Part shown: in pieces, positions 26,948 through 36,121 of the stretch
Layout of the letters: each line of letters opens with the position of its first letter
How positions within the stretch are numbered: position 1 is the first letter of the stretch
Source of the DNA: an uncultured Alphaproteobacteria bacterium
Lineage (GTDB): Bacteria > Pseudomonadota > Alphaproteobacteria > SP197
DNA length: 64,000 nucleotides
Reading direction: 5' to 3'
NCBI GenBank assembly: GCA_958295695.1
Contig: OY282363.1
Location: 558,001-622,000 of the forward strand
Notes under the pieces: generated by a model
What the model saw: only the letters and a program-made list of their open reading frames with translations
Told to the model about the DNA's origin: nothing
Databases searched by the model: none
Translations under genes and position numbers: made by a program

Positions 26948-27175
26948 ATGGAAGTTGAAGCTGCAAAGCTCATTGGCGCCGGTCTGGCGGTGATCGGACT
27001 GGGCGGCGTCGGCGTCGGCATCGGCAACATCTTCGCCTCGATGATCTCGTCGGTCGGCCGCAACCCGGCCGCGGCGGGCAGCGTGCAGGGCTTCATGTGG
27101 ATCGGCTTCGCGCTGGTCGAGGCCGTGGCGCTCTACGCCCTGCTCATCGCGCTGCTCCTGCTCTTCGTGTTCTGA
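26948..27175 (+). CDS. atpE: F0 ATP synthase subunit c
   Basis: The 75-residue proteolipid makes the rotating ring. Two hairpin helices flank the polar loop GRNPAA; the proton-binding Glu is in GFALVEAVALYALL (about residue 58). The helix-1 glycine repeats (GLGGVGVGIGN) are normal for H+-type rings; no Na+-binding residue pattern stands out. AGAGAGGG lies 7 bases before the ATG, a strong ribosome binding site fitting its high copy number. Confidence 0.97.
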   Translation: MEVEAAKLIGAGLAVIGLGGVGVGIGNIFASMISSVGRNPAAAGSVQGFMWIGFALVEAVALYALLIALLLLFVF

Positions 27176-27238
27176 TCGCCGCGCCGGTCCGTCCGGCGGG
27201 CCGATGCGGCGCGGCGCGAACGGGAAGGTCCGAAGCCC

Positions 27239-27730
27239 ATGCCCCAACTGGAATTCTGGCACTTTCTGCCGCAGTTTTTCTGGCTGGCCGTCTGCTTCGT
27301 CACGCTCTACTGCGTGATGGCGTTCGTCGCGCTGCCGCGCATCGGCGGCGTTCTGGCCAGACGCAAGGAGAAGATCGAGGCCGATCTGGACGCGGCCGGG
27401 AAGGCGGAGGCCGAGGCCGACGCCGCCATGCGGGCCCACGAAGCCTCGCTGGTCGGCGCGCGCGAGGCCGCCCATGCGGTTCTCGCCGAGGCGGCGGAGG
27501 CCGGCGCCGCGGCGGCCGAGGCGCGCCGCCGCGCGCTCGACGCCGAGGTCGCCGGCCGGATCGACGAGGCCCGGCGCGCCATCGACGCGGCCAGGGCCGA
27601 GGCCATGGACGGCCTCGCCGGCATGGCCGCCGAGGCCGCGCGCGCCGCCACGGCCAAGCTGATCGGCGCCGCGGTCTCCGACGACGACCTCGCCGGGGCC
27701 GTCGCCGCGGCGCGGGAGGGCCGGGCATGA
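27239..27730 (+). CDS. atpG: F0 ATP synthase subunit b'
   Basis: This 163-residue protein is one half of the b/b' peripheral stalk found in alphaproteobacteria and cyanobacteria. The N-terminal helix (FLPQFFWLAVCFVTLYCVMAFVALP) anchors it. The rest is a long alanine-rich charged helix that reaches F1. Its stop overlaps the start of subunit b by ATGA. I use atpG in the photosynthetic bacterial sense (atpX or atpF2 elsewhere), not for F1 gamma. Confidence 0.92.
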   Translation: MPQLEFWHFLPQFFWLAVCFVTLYCVMAFVALPRIGGVLARRKEKIEADLDAAGKAEAEADAAMRAHEASLVGAREAAHAVLAEAAEAGAAAAEARRRALDAEVAGRIDEARRAIDAARAEAMDGLAGMAAEAARAATAKLIGAAVSDDDLAGAVAAAREGRA

Positions 27731-28218
27731 ACCGTCTGGTCGAGGACCCCGCCTTCTGGGTCGCCGTCGCGTTCGTCCTCGCCGTCGGCGCCGCCTTCAG
27801 GCCGCTTTCGAAGATGGTCCTGGGCGGGCTCGACGCCCGCGGCCGGAAGATCGCCGGCGAACTCGACGAGGCGCGCCGCCTGCGCGAGGAGGCCCAGGAG
27901 CTCCTAGCGTCCTACGAGCGCAGGCAGCGGGAGGCCGAACGGGAGGCGGAAGGCCTCGTCGCCGCGGCTCGGGAAGAGGCCGCGCGGCTGGCCGCGCGCG
28001 CCGCGGAAGACCTCGAGCGGGAGGTCGCGCGTCGGCGACAGGCGGCCCTGGACCGCATCGCCCAGGCCGAGGCCGACGCCGTGCGCGAGGTCCGCGCCGC
28101 CGCCGCCGATCTGGCGCTCCGGGCGACCCGCAAGCTCCTGGACGACAAGATCGGCGAGGCCGAGCAGGCCCGGCTGATCGACGACGCCATCGCCGAAACC
28201 GGCAAGCGCCTGCGGTAG
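27727..28218 (+). CDS. atpF: F0 ATP synthase subunit b
   Basis: This is the second stalk subunit, 163 residues, with an N-terminal membrane helix (AFWVAVAFVLAVGAAF) and a long charged coiled coil (REEAQELLASYERRQREAER). The fold GLDARGRKIAGELDEARRLREEA is typical for AtpF. It overlaps b' by ATGA and is the last gene of the operon; a small GGCGG-TTTTC-CCGCC hairpin at 28219-28233 may end the transcript. Confidence 0.93.
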   Translation: MNRLVEDPAFWVAVAFVLAVGAAFRPLSKMVLGGLDARGRKIAGELDEARRLREEAQELLASYERRQREAEREAEGLVAAAREEAARLAARAAEDLEREVARRRQAALDRIAQAEADAVREVRAAAADLALRATRKLLDDKIGEAEQARLIDDAIAETGKRLR

Positions 28219-28237
28219 GGCGGTTTTCCCGCCGCCT

Positions 28238-28465
28238 TCATGGCCGCCAGGCCGGCGATGAAGGCGATCCGAACACGCGCCACATGATGGCGACGACGAA
28301 CGCCAGGGCGGAACCGGACATCCATTCGAGCTGCGACTGGCTCGCCTCGACCCCGGCGATGTCGGTGTCGTGCCGGGGCACGGATTTCGCCGCTTCGCGC
28401 GCACGGTCCTCGCTGGCGCCGGCTTCCACCGGCGCCGCGTAGACCTCGCCGTTCATCGCGCTCAT
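28238..28465 (-). CDS. Small tail-anchored membrane protein, unknown
   Basis: A 75-residue frame from ATG 28465 ends in one hydrophobic helix (LEWMSGSALAFVVAIMWRVFG) after a polar N-terminal half. This looks like a small C-terminally anchored membrane protein, converging on the ATP synthase operon. I recognise no family. A longer frame upstream has no sign of coding. Confidence 0.4.
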   Translation of the reverse strand: MSAMNGEVYAAPVEAGASEDRAREAAKSVPRHDTDIAGVEASQSQLEWMSGSALAFVVAIMWRVFGSPSSPAWRP

Positions 28466-28676
28466 CGTTCGGCGTCGCGGGGACGGTATGGCGACGCCGG
28501 CGACTTGTCCGCGATTCCAGAGCGGCGCGATGCGCCCGCCCCGCCGTCTCCTCGGGACGCGGACGCGCGGTTGACAGCGTTGGGGGCCGGGGCTAGTCGT
28601 TGCGGACATGACAAGATGACGCGGGGCGCGATCTCCGCTTCCGCCGTATCCAGTTTCCGAAACGGGCGGCAGACCG

Positions 28677-29783
28677 ATGAAATCGTCCCACTTCCTGGCC
28701 ATCGCGCTTGCGGTCGGGGCCACCGTGTGGGTTTTGTCCGGTCAGTTCGGCGACGATGGGCCGGCCACGGCCAGCACGGAGACGGCCGGGGCCGCCGCGG
28801 ACGGGCGCGCGCCGACCCGGGTCCGGGTGGCTTCCAGCACGGCCGAACCCTATGTCGTGACGCTCTCGGTCACCGGTCGCACCGAGGCCAGCCGCGACGT
28901 CGATCTGCGCGCGCAGACCTCCGGCCGGATCGAGGCGATCGAGATTGAGGAAGGCGGGATCGTCGAGGAGGGCGCGGTGGTCGCGCGTATCGCGCTCGAC
29001 GACCGGCCCGAGCGGCTCGCCCGCGCCGAGGCGCTGGTCGACCGGTTCCGGATCGCGTTCGATGCGTCCTCGGAACTCGCCGAGAGCGGCTGGCGCACGA
29101 GAATCGCCAACGCCGAGGCGCGCGCGGACCTGCGCGCCGCCCACGCGGAACTCGCCGCGGTCAGGCTCGATATCGAACGGACACGGATCAGGGCGCCGTT
29201 CGCCGGCGTGCTCGACAGCCTCGGCGTCGAGGTGGGCGACGTCGTGAACGACGGCTTCGGCGGCGACGACGCCGTGGGCCGGATCTTCGACATGGACCCC
29301 ATCGCGGTCGTCGCGGCCGTGAGCGAGCGCGAGGTCGGCCGGCTCGCGGTCGGGGACGCCGGCCAAGCCCGCCTGATCACCGGCGGAACCGTCGACGGGA
29401 CCGTCCGTTTCATCGGGCGGGTCGCCGAGCCGGAAACGCGCACCTTCCGCATCGAGCTCGAGGTTCCCAACCCGGACCACGCCATTCCGGCGGGCATGAC
29501 CGCCCATGTCCTGCTGCCGCTGGAGACCGTCCCGAGCCACTTCATATCGCCCTCGGCGTTGTCGCTCGCCGATGACGGCACGCTGGGCGTGAAGGTCGTC
29601 GACGCCGACAACACGGTGCGGCGCATGGGGGTGACGATCGTCGCCGCCAGCGCCGACGGTCTCTGGGTCGCGGGCCTGCCCCGCGAGGTCACGCTGATCA
29701 CCGTGGGCCACGACTATGTCGCGGCGGGCGAAACGGTCGAGCCGGTGGCGGTCGAGGGCTCCAGTTTCTCGAAAGCGTCGTGA
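28677..29783 (+). CDS. RND efflux periplasmic adaptor (membrane fusion protein)
   Basis: This adaptor links the inner-membrane pump to an outer-membrane channel. The 368 residues open with a signal or anchor helix (FLAIALAVGATVWVLSG), then the biotin-lipoyl-like hairpin (VTGRTEASRDVDLRAQTSGR; IRAPFAGVLDSLGVEVGDVV), and beta-barrel and membrane-proximal domains. It overlaps the permease gene by GTGA. There is no outer membrane channel gene here, so the pump must borrow one. Substrate unknown. Confidence 0.9.
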   Translation: MKSSHFLAIALAVGATVWVLSGQFGDDGPATASTETAGAAADGRAPTRVRVASSTAEPYVVTLSVTGRTEASRDVDLRAQTSGRIEAIEIEEGGIVEEGAVVARIALDDRPERLARAEALVDRFRIAFDASSELAESGWRTRIANAEARADLRAAHAELAAVRLDIERTRIRAPFAGVLDSLGVEVGDVVNDGFGGDDAVGRIFDMDPIAVVAAVSEREVGRLAVGDAGQARLITGGTVDGTVRFIGRVAEPETRTFRIELEVPNPDHAIPAGMTAHVLLPLETVPSHFISPSALSLADDGTLGVKVVDADNTVRRMGVTIVAASADGLWVAGLPREVTLITVGHDYVAAGETVEPVAVEGSSFSKAS

Positions 29784-32700
29784 TCGGGATCATCGACGCG
29801 GCGTTCTCGCGGCCGCGCGCGATCCTTCTCACCCTCGTGCTCGTCCTGATCGCCGGCGCGCTGTCCTACATCGCCATTCCCAAGGAATCGGATCCCGACA
29901 TCGACATCCCGATCATCTATGTCTCGATGTCGCACGAGGGCATCTCGCCGGGCGACGCCGAGAGGCTCCTGATCCGGCCCATGGAGCAGGAGCTGCGCGG
30001 CATCGACGGCGTGAAGGAGGTCGCCTCGACCGCCTACGAGGGCGGCGCCAACGTGACGCTGGAATTCGACGCGGGCTTCGACCCGGACGCCGCGATCGAC
30101 GACGTCCGCGCCAAGGTCGACCTCGCCAGGCCGGACCTGCCCGACGAGACCGACGAGCCGTCGGTCCACGAGGTCAACCTCTCCCTCTTCCCCGTCCTCG
30201 TGGTGACCCTGTCGGGCGACGTGCCCGAGCGCAGCCTGCTGAGACTGGCGCGCGACCTGCAGGACGAGATCGAAGGGCTCCCGGAGGTGCTGGAGGCCGC
30301 CATCCGGGGCGACCGGGACGAGCTCGTCGAGATCGTGATCGACCCCATGCTGGTCGAAAGCTACGGCCTCGACGCGGTCGAGCTGATCGGCTTCACCGGC
30401 CGCTCGAACCGGCTGGTCGCGGCGGGCGCGCTCGACACCGGCGCGGGCCGGTTCGGCGTCAAGGTGCCGGGCCTGATCGAGGGCGCGGACGAGTTGCTCG
30501 CGCTCCCGGTCAAGGTGCAGGGCGACGCGGTGACCGCGGTCTCCGACCTCGCCGAGGTGCGCCGCACCTTCAAGGACCCCGAATCCTTCGCCCGCGTCTC
30601 CGGCGAATCCGCGCTCGCCATCGAGGTCTCCAAACGGACCGGCGAGAACATCATCGCGACCATCGAGAACGTGCGCCGGGCGGTCGCCGAAGCCAGCGCG
30701 GACTGGCCCGAAGGCGTCGAGGTCGCCTTCTCGCAGGACCAGTCCAACAACATCCGCAACATGCTGTCCGACCTTCAGAACAACGTGCTGTCGGCCGTCC
30801 TGCTGGTGATGATCGTGATCGTCTGGGCCCTGGGCTGGCGTTCGGCCGCGCTCGTGGGCGTGGCGATCCCGGGCTCGTTCCTGACCGGGATCCTGGTGCT
30901 CTCGGCGGCCGGGCTCACCATGAACATCGTGGTGCTGTTCAGCCTGATCCTGGCGGTCGGCATGCTGGTCGACGGCGCGATCGTGGTGACCGAATACGCC
31001 GACCGCAAGATGACCGAGGGCCTGCGCCGGCGCGACGCCTACATGACGGCGGCCAAGCGCATGGCCTGGCCGATCGCCGCCTCGACGATGACCACGCTGG
31101 CCGCCTTCCTGCCGCTCATGTTCTGGCCCGGCATCGTGGGCGAGTTCATGAAGTTCCTGCCGATCACGCTGATCGCGACGCTCTCGGCCTCGCTCGCCAT
31201 GGCGCTCGTCTTCGTCCCGACGCTGGGTTCGCTCTTCGGCAAGCCGGGCGCGACCGATCCGAAAAGCGCCATGGCGCTCGCGGCCGACGCGGGGGGGTCG
31301 CTGTCGGACGTCGGGGGATTCACCGGCGTCTACCTGTCGGTGCTGCGCGGCGCGCTGCGCCATCCGGCCAAGGTCCTGGCGCTCGCGGTCGCCGTCCTCG
31401 TCGGCGTGCAGGCGGCCTATGGCGTGTTCGGCAAGGGCGTCGAGTTCTTCCCCGACATCGAGCCCGAGCAGGCGGTCTTCCAGATCCACGCCCGCGGCAA
31501 CCTCTCGATCCGGGAACGCGACGCGCTCGTGCGCGAGGTCGAGAGCCGCATCCTCGACATGGAGGAGTTCGAGACCGTCTACACCCGGGTCGGCGTCGGC
31601 CGGCGCGGCGGCCCGTCGGACGAGGCCGAGGACGTGATCGGCTCGATCAGCGTCGAGTTGGTCGACTGGGATATGCGCCGTCCGGCCGAACAGATCTTCG
31701 CCGAGGTGCTGGAGCGCGCCTCGGACCTCGCGGGCATCGTCATCGAACCGCGCGGCCGGCGGGAGGGGCCGGCCGCGGGCAAGCCGATCCAGGTCCAGGT
31801 CTCGGCCGCCGACCCGGCGCTGATCGAGCCCGCCGTCGCGCTGATCCGCGAACGCATGGACGCGACCGCGGGGCTGCGCGACATCGAGGACAGCCGCCCG
31901 CTGCCCGGCATCGAATGGGACATCGAGGTCGACCGCGCCCAGGCCGCCAAGTTCGGCGCCGACGTCTCCTCGATCGGCGGCATGGTCAAGCTCGTGACCA
32001 ACGGGCTTCTCATCTCGACCGTGCGGCCCGGGGATTCCAGGGAGGAGATCGATGTGCGCGCGCGTTTCTCCGATGAATGGCGCACGCTGGACCAGCTCGA
32101 CCGGCTGCGCATCCAGACCTCGCTCGGCCAGGTGCCGCTCTCCAACTTCGTCACGCGCTCGGCCGCGCCCCAGGCCGGAACGATCGAGCGGATCGACGGC
32201 CGGCGCGTCATGACCGTCAAGGCCGACATCGAGGAAGGGGTCCTGGCCGACGCCATGGTCCGGGAGCTTGCCGCCTGGATCGCGGAGGCGCCGCTCGACC
32301 CGCGGGTCGATGTCGGCTTCCGCGGCGAGAACGAGGACCAGGAAGAGGCGGCCCAATTCCTCATGAAGGCCTTCGGCGTGGCGCTCTTCCTGATGACGAT
32401 CATCCTGGTCACCCAGTTCAACAGCTTCTATTCGGCCTTTCTCATCCTGTCGGCGGTCGTCATGTCGACCATCGGCGTGATGATCGGGCTGCTCGTCACC
32501 GGCAGGCCCTTCGGCATCGTGATGTCGGGGATCGGGGTGATCGCGCTCGCGGGTATCGTGGTCAACAACAACATCGTGCTCATCGACACGTTCGACCGGC
32601 TCAAGCGGACCGTCGCGGACCCCATGGAGGCGGTCCTGCGCACCGGCGCCCAGCGTCTCAGGCCCGTGCTGCTCACCACGATCACCACGATCCTGGGGCT

Positions 32701-32950
32701 GACGCCCATGGTCATGCAGGTCAACATCGACTTCTTCGGCCGCGCGGTGCAGGTCGGCGCGCCCTCGACCCAGTGGTGGGTCCAGCTCTCCAGCGCCATC
32801 GTCTTCGGCCTGGCCTTCGCGACCATGCTGACGCTGATCGTCACGCCGTCCGCGCTCATGCTGCGCGAGAATCTGAGCCGCCGCCGGCGCGGGCCGGCCG
32901 CGCCCGCCCGCCCGGCGCCGCCTCGGGCCGAGCCGCAACTCGGCGCCTGA
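29780..32950 (+). CDS. RND efflux transporter permease subunit
   Basis: This is the proton-driven inner-membrane pump, 1056 residues, close to the AcrB length. Helix 1 is at PRAILLTLVLVLIAGALSYI; the second hydrophobic block starts at NVLSAVLLVMIVIVWALG. Transmembrane helix 4 has GMLVDGAIVVTEYADRK, where AcrB has the Asp407-Asp408 pair; only one Asp (about 398) is present, as in a subgroup of alphaproteobacterial RND pumps. TM10 has GVIALAGIVVNNNIVLIDTF. The GTG at 29780 overlaps the stop codon of the adaptor. Confidence 0.92.
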   Translation: MIGIIDAAFSRPRAILLTLVLVLIAGALSYIAIPKESDPDIDIPIIYVSMSHEGISPGDAERLLIRPMEQELRGIDGVKEVASTAYEGGANVTLEFDAGFDPDAAIDDVRAKVDLARPDLPDETDEPSVHEVNLSLFPVLVVTLSGDVPERSLLRLARDLQDEIEGLPEVLEAAIRGDRDELVEIVIDPMLVESYGLDAVELIGFTGRSNRLVAAGALDTGAGRFGVKVPGLIEGADELLALPVKVQGDAVTAVSDLAEVRRTFKDPESFARVSGESALAIEVSKRTGENIIATIENVRRAVAEASADWPEGVEVAFSQDQSNNIRNMLSDLQNNVLSAVLLVMIVIVWALGWRSAALVGVAIPGSFLTGILVLSAAGLTMNIVVLFSLILAVGMLVDGAIVVTEYADRKMTEGLRRRDAYMTAAKRMAWPIAASTMTTLAAFLPLMFWPGIVGEFMKFLPITLIATLSASLAMALVFVPTLGSLFGKPGATDPKSAMALAADAGGSLSDVGGFTGVYLSVLRGALRHPAKVLALAVAVLVGVQAAYGVFGKGVEFFPDIEPEQAVFQIHARGNLSIRERDALVREVESRILDMEEFETVYTRVGVGRRGGPSDEAEDVIGSISVELVDWDMRRPAEQIFAEVLERASDLAGIVIEPRGRREGPAAGKPIQVQVSAADPALIEPAVALIRERMDATAGLRDIEDSRPLPGIEWDIEVDRAQAAKFGADVSSIGGMVKLVTNGLLISTVRPGDSREEIDVRARFSDEWRTLDQLDRLRIQTSLGQVPLSNFVTRSAAPQAGTIERIDGRRVMTVKADIEEGVLADAMVRELAAWIAEAPLDPRVDVGFRGENEDQEEAAQFLMKAFGVALFLMTIILVTQFNSFYSAFLILSAVVMSTIGVMIGLLVTGRPFGIVMSGIGVIALAGIVVNNNIVLIDTFDRLKRTVADPMEAVLRTGAQRLRPVLLTTITTILGLTPMVMQVNIDFFGRAVQVGAPSTQWWVQLSSAIVFGLAFATMLTLIVTPSALMLRENLSRRRRGPAAPARPAPPRAEPQLGA

Positions 32951-32972
32951 GCGCCCGCGATATCCGGCGACC

Positions 32973-32989
32973 GGGGCCGGCGAGGCCCC
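32973..32989 (+). terminator. Hairpin after the RND operon
   Basis: GGGGCC and GGCCCC pair around GGCGA, 23 bases past the permease stop, between two converging genes. A CCTTTCC stretch follows but no strong T run. Probably a moderate terminator. Confidence 0.4.
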
Positions 32990-33017
32990 GCCTTTCCGGA
33001 AAGCCCCGCGGTCCCGC

Positions 33018-33788
33018 CTACACCAGCGCGCGGATGGCGGCGATGCGGTCGGGCGTGGTGGCGCGGCAGCCGCCCACGACGCGCGCGCCGTCGTCGAACC
33101 GGCGCCGGGCGAAGGCCGCGAGCCGGTCCGGCCCGTGGCTGGCGGTGTCCAGGCTGTGGAAGTGGCCGCCCTCGGCGACGTTCTCGTCGGATTCGCCGTA
33201 GCCGATGTTGGGATAGGCGCCGACCGGCCCGTCGAAGGCGGCCCGGAGCCTCGGCGGGCCCGCATCGACATGCTCGGGCGGCGAGCACATGAGGAGGATC
33301 GCCTCGACCGGGCGGTCGCCGAGCGCCGTCACGAGGTCCTCGAAGCTCTCGCCGTGCCGCATGGCGCCTTCGGCGGTGACGTGGCGCACGCCCGGCATGA
33401 CCGGAAGGCCGGCCCCGCTCACCGCGTCGACCGCGGCGACGCAGTCCTCGATCCAGCCGACGTATTCGGGGAGGATGACGTCGACCCCGGCCAGCACGCG
33501 CGCCCGCATCGCGAACTCGCGCGGCAGGTCCTCGCGGTCGACCGGCGCCGCGTCGCGCCCGCCGTAGGGCGGGGCCATGCCGCCGGCGACATAGGCCCGG
33601 GGCCGCGGGCGGTCGCGCGCCTCGATGGCGATCTCGCCCGCCATGCGGGTGTAACGCTCGGCCTCGTCGGCCAGGCCGACCGGTCCGGGCTTCACCCTGT
33701 TGGTCCAGAAGCTGTTGCGGGCGGCGCGCGCGATTGCGCACGGCGCGCCAAAGCCGGCCCAACCGGCCAGAGGACAACCCGGCGACAC
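33018..33788 (-). pseudogene. Truncated homocysteine S-methyltransferase-like gene
   Basis: The visible 256-residue frame matches the C-terminal three quarters of the homocysteine S-methyltransferase (zinc-dependent, MHT/BHMT-like) barrel, from NSFWTNR onward. The N-terminal strand with the normal LLDGGMGTEL start is missing, replaced by about 25 unrelated residues before the neighbour's stop. Cys168 (LLMCSPPEHV) and Cys241 match zinc ligands, but the usual CC pair reads GGCRATTP, with Arg242 for the third Cys. Loss of strand 1 and a zinc ligand make methyl transfer unlikely. It may be decayed or recruited for something else. Confidence 0.7.
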
Positions 33789-33795
33789 TCCACGG

Positions 33796-35379
33796 CTAGA
33801 CGTCCACCTCGACGAAGCGCATGGCCTGGCGGGCGGCGCGGCGCACCATCTTGCGGCGCACCGGCGAATGGAGCAGGCGGTTGAGCGCGGCGAGCGCCAG
33901 TTCGCCCGCCCGCCCGGTCTCCCGCGAGGCCGCCAGGTTGCGCGCCGCCGCCGCCGTCTTCACCAGATGGACGGAGACGATGTATTCGTCCTGGCCGTGG
34001 TCGAAGAGGGTCCGGGCGACCTCGGCGAAGAAGGCGTCCGGGTCGGCGACCGTCCAGTCGTCCGGGTCCACGGTCTCGTCCCGGTGCGCGATGTTGCGGC
34101 CGGAAAAGCAGGCCATCTGCAGCAATCCCGCCGGCCACAGATCCGGATACTTCGAGCAGAGGGCGAGAACCGCGTCGGCGAAGGTGAGGCCGTGGGTCAG
34201 GTCGAGCCAGCCGAAATCGCCGCCGTAGGGCCGGTCGAGGTCGTCCAGGAACCTCAGGTCGAAGCGCACCATGTTGAGCGCGTTGGCCGCGAGCAGGCCG
34301 CGGAAGAGGTCGAGCGCGGGCGCGGCGCCGTGCTCGGCGGTGAACGCGACCGCCTTGTTGGCGTTCAGCCCGGCGTAGTCCGCGGCGGCGGGCGCCGACC
34401 CGTTGGGCTTCGATCCGAAGCTTTCCAGCGCCGCGCCGTAGCCGCGGAACTCGGGGATCAGGTCCTCGCGGAAGGCCGACGTCAGGCCGCGCGCGAGCGA
34501 AACCAGGAGCGGCTCGGCGATATCCTCGCCCAGCCGGCGGATCAGCGCGCCGGCCTTGACGACGTAGATCGCACAGTGGCCGAAGTCGGCGTAGTGGGCC
34601 AGCGCGGCGCGGGCCAGGCCGCGCTCCATGGCGCTCCAGGCGTCGCCCGTGGCGACCGCGCCCCGGGTCAGACGGATGGCGCGGGCCTCGTCCTCGTCCT
34701 CGACGGCCCGGACGAAGGCTTCCTCGTCCCAGTCCTCGACGCCTTCCGCGTAAGCGTAGATGCGCTCGCGCAAGGTGTCGTCGGACATGTGGCCGATCGA
34801 CTCTAGGAGACAGATGAGCCGGTTTTCGGGTTCGCCCGCGTGCTCGTCGTGGAGCGCGAGCCAGTCGGCCGCGCCGGCGTAGGCGTGGGTCCAGCCGAAT
34901 TCCATCCTGTCGTGCGACCAGCGGATCGCCTCCTTGACGGCGACCGTGGGATCGACGCCGAGCCGCGCGATCCGGGCGATCTCGCGCGCCAGCCGCTCGT
35001 AGTCGTGGTCGACGAAACCCTGTTTCAGACCCTCGAGCGACTTCGCCAGCCGCTCCTCGACGGGCGGGTCGACGATCTCGATCCAGACGTCGCCGCCGCG
35101 GATCTCGACCGGGTAGACGCGCAGCTTGTCGCCGTCGCGCTGGTTCTCGCCCGTCTCCAGGTCGAACTTCCAGTTGTGCCAGTTGCAGGTGAGCAGGCAG
35201 CCCCCGTCGAGCGTGCCCTCGCGCAGCGGGTAGCCCTCGTGGGGGCACCGGTTGTTGCAGGCGTAGACGCCCTTCGCGGTGTCGAAGAGGGCGATCTGGC
35301 GGCCGTCGAGGCGGAAGACGGCGCGGCCCTTTCGCCGGAGCTCCTCGAGGCCGGCGGCCTTGACCCAACCCTGGAACAT
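33796..35379 (-). CDS. Rieske 2Fe-2S domain fused to a His-rich helical domain
   Basis: The 527-residue protein starts with a Rieske domain: CPHEGYPL (Cys45, His47) and CNWHNWKFD (Cys65, His68) bind a 2Fe-2S cluster. The remaining 420 residues are mainly helical and rich in histidines placed in aromatic or acidic contexts (RWSHDRMEFGWTHAYAGA, HYADFGHCA, WLDLTHGLTFADAV, SGRNIAHRDET, FDHGQDEYIVSVHLVK). This resembles a metal-dependent oxygenase or questin-oxidase-like helical domain, but I do not recognise it with certainty. It is not the usual ring-hydroxylating alpha subunit. ATG 35379 begins the Rieske fold. No reductase is nearby. Confidence 0.75.
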   Translation of the reverse strand: MFQGWVKAAGLEELRRKGRAVFRLDGRQIALFDTAKGVYACNNRCPHEGYPLREGTLDGGCLLTCNWHNWKFDLETGENQRDGDKLRVYPVEIRGGDVWIEIVDPPVEERLAKSLEGLKQGFVDHDYERLAREIARIARLGVDPTVAVKEAIRWSHDRMEFGWTHAYAGAADWLALHDEHAGEPENRLICLLESIGHMSDDTLRERIYAYAEGVEDWDEEAFVRAVEDEDEARAIRLTRGAVATGDAWSAMERGLARAALAHYADFGHCAIYVVKAGALIRRLGEDIAEPLLVSLARGLTSAFREDLIPEFRGYGAALESFGSKPNGSAPAAADYAGLNANKAVAFTAEHGAAPALDLFRGLLAANALNMVRFDLRFLDDLDRPYGGDFGWLDLTHGLTFADAVLALCSKYPDLWPAGLLQMACFSGRNIAHRDETVDPDDWTVADPDAFFAEVARTLFDHGQDEYIVSVHLVKTAAAARNLAASRETGRAGELALAALNRLLHSPVRRKMVRRAARQAMRFVEVDV

Positions 35380-35407
35380 CGTCGCGCCTCCCCTGTCGTC
35401 CGGTACA

Positions 35408-35436
35408 AATTTAGAAATAAACCGCTTTCTCTTCAA
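35408..35436 (-). promoter_or_regulatory. Promoter for the Rieske fusion gene
   Basis: On the minus strand TTGAAG (35431-35436) and TAAATT (35408-35413) are 17 bases apart in a locally AT-rich stretch, 28 bases ahead of the start codon. Confidence 0.5.
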
Positions 35437-35491
35437 GACGCGGCGCGACCGGCTTACCGCGTTCGGCGCCGGCCTGTAGAGTGCCGCGCGC

Positions 35492-36121
35492 ATGGCGGTG
35501 GACAGCGCGACGGCGGTCCTGGAGGTCCGCGACCTGACCTGCGAGCGGGGCGGCCGGCGCCTGTTCGCGGACCTGTCGTTCGCCCTCGGCCCGGGCGATG
35601 TCCTGGTCCTTCGCGGACCCAACGGAAGCGGCAAGACCAGTCTGCTGCGCCTCGTCGCCGGGCTGCTCGCGCCGGCCGCCGGCCGGGTGCGCTGGCGGGG
35701 CCGCGACACCCGGGACGAACCCGGGCCGTGGCGCCGCGCCATGGCGTTCGCGGGCCACGAGAACCCGGTCAAGCCGGCCCTCACCGCGCGCGAGAACCTC
35801 GCCTTCTGGATCGGCCTCGAAGGCGGCGCTTCCGTCGACGGAGCGCTCGAGGCGCTCGGCCTGGACGGTCTGGCGGACCTGCCCGCGGCGGTGCTGTCGG
35901 CGGGGCAGCGGCGGCGCCTGACGCTCGCGCGGCTCGCGGCCCGGCCCGGCGGATGCTGGCTGATGGACGAACCGGAGGCCGCGCTCGACGCCGCCTCGGC
36001 CGCGCGTCTGGCCGACCTCGTCGCGGCGCACCGGGACCGCGGAGGCGTGACGCTCGTGGCGACCCACGACGGGGGGGCCTTCGGCCGGGTCCGGACGCTC
36101 GCCCTGGGCGGGGAGCCGTGA
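35492..36121 (+). CDS. ccmA: Heme exporter ATP-binding protein CcmA
   Basis: CcmA is the ATPase of the CcmAB(C)D complex, which frees heme-loaded CcmE during System I cytochrome c maturation. The 209 residues have Walker A GPNGSGKTSLLRLVAG, the signature LSAGQRRRLTLARL and Walker B WLMDEPEAALD, and show the short CcmA length. The gene starts the ccm operon; its stop overlaps ccmB by GTGA. Confidence 0.94.
   Translation: MAVDSATAVLEVRDLTCERGGRRLFADLSFALGPGDVLVLRGPNGSGKTSLLRLVAGLLAPAAGRVRWRGRDTRDEPGPWRRAMAFAGHENPVKPALTARENLAFWIGLEGGASVDGALEALGLDGLADLPAAVLSAGQRRRLTLARLAARPGGCWLMDEPEAALDAASAARLADLVAAHRDRGGVTLVATHDGGAFGRVRTLALGGEP

Noticed and set aside
29714-33271. A long minus-strand frame opposite the RND pump
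   Set aside because: No domain or signal is visible, its composition is low-complexity (Asp, His, Arg, Gln), and the pump on the other strand is secure.
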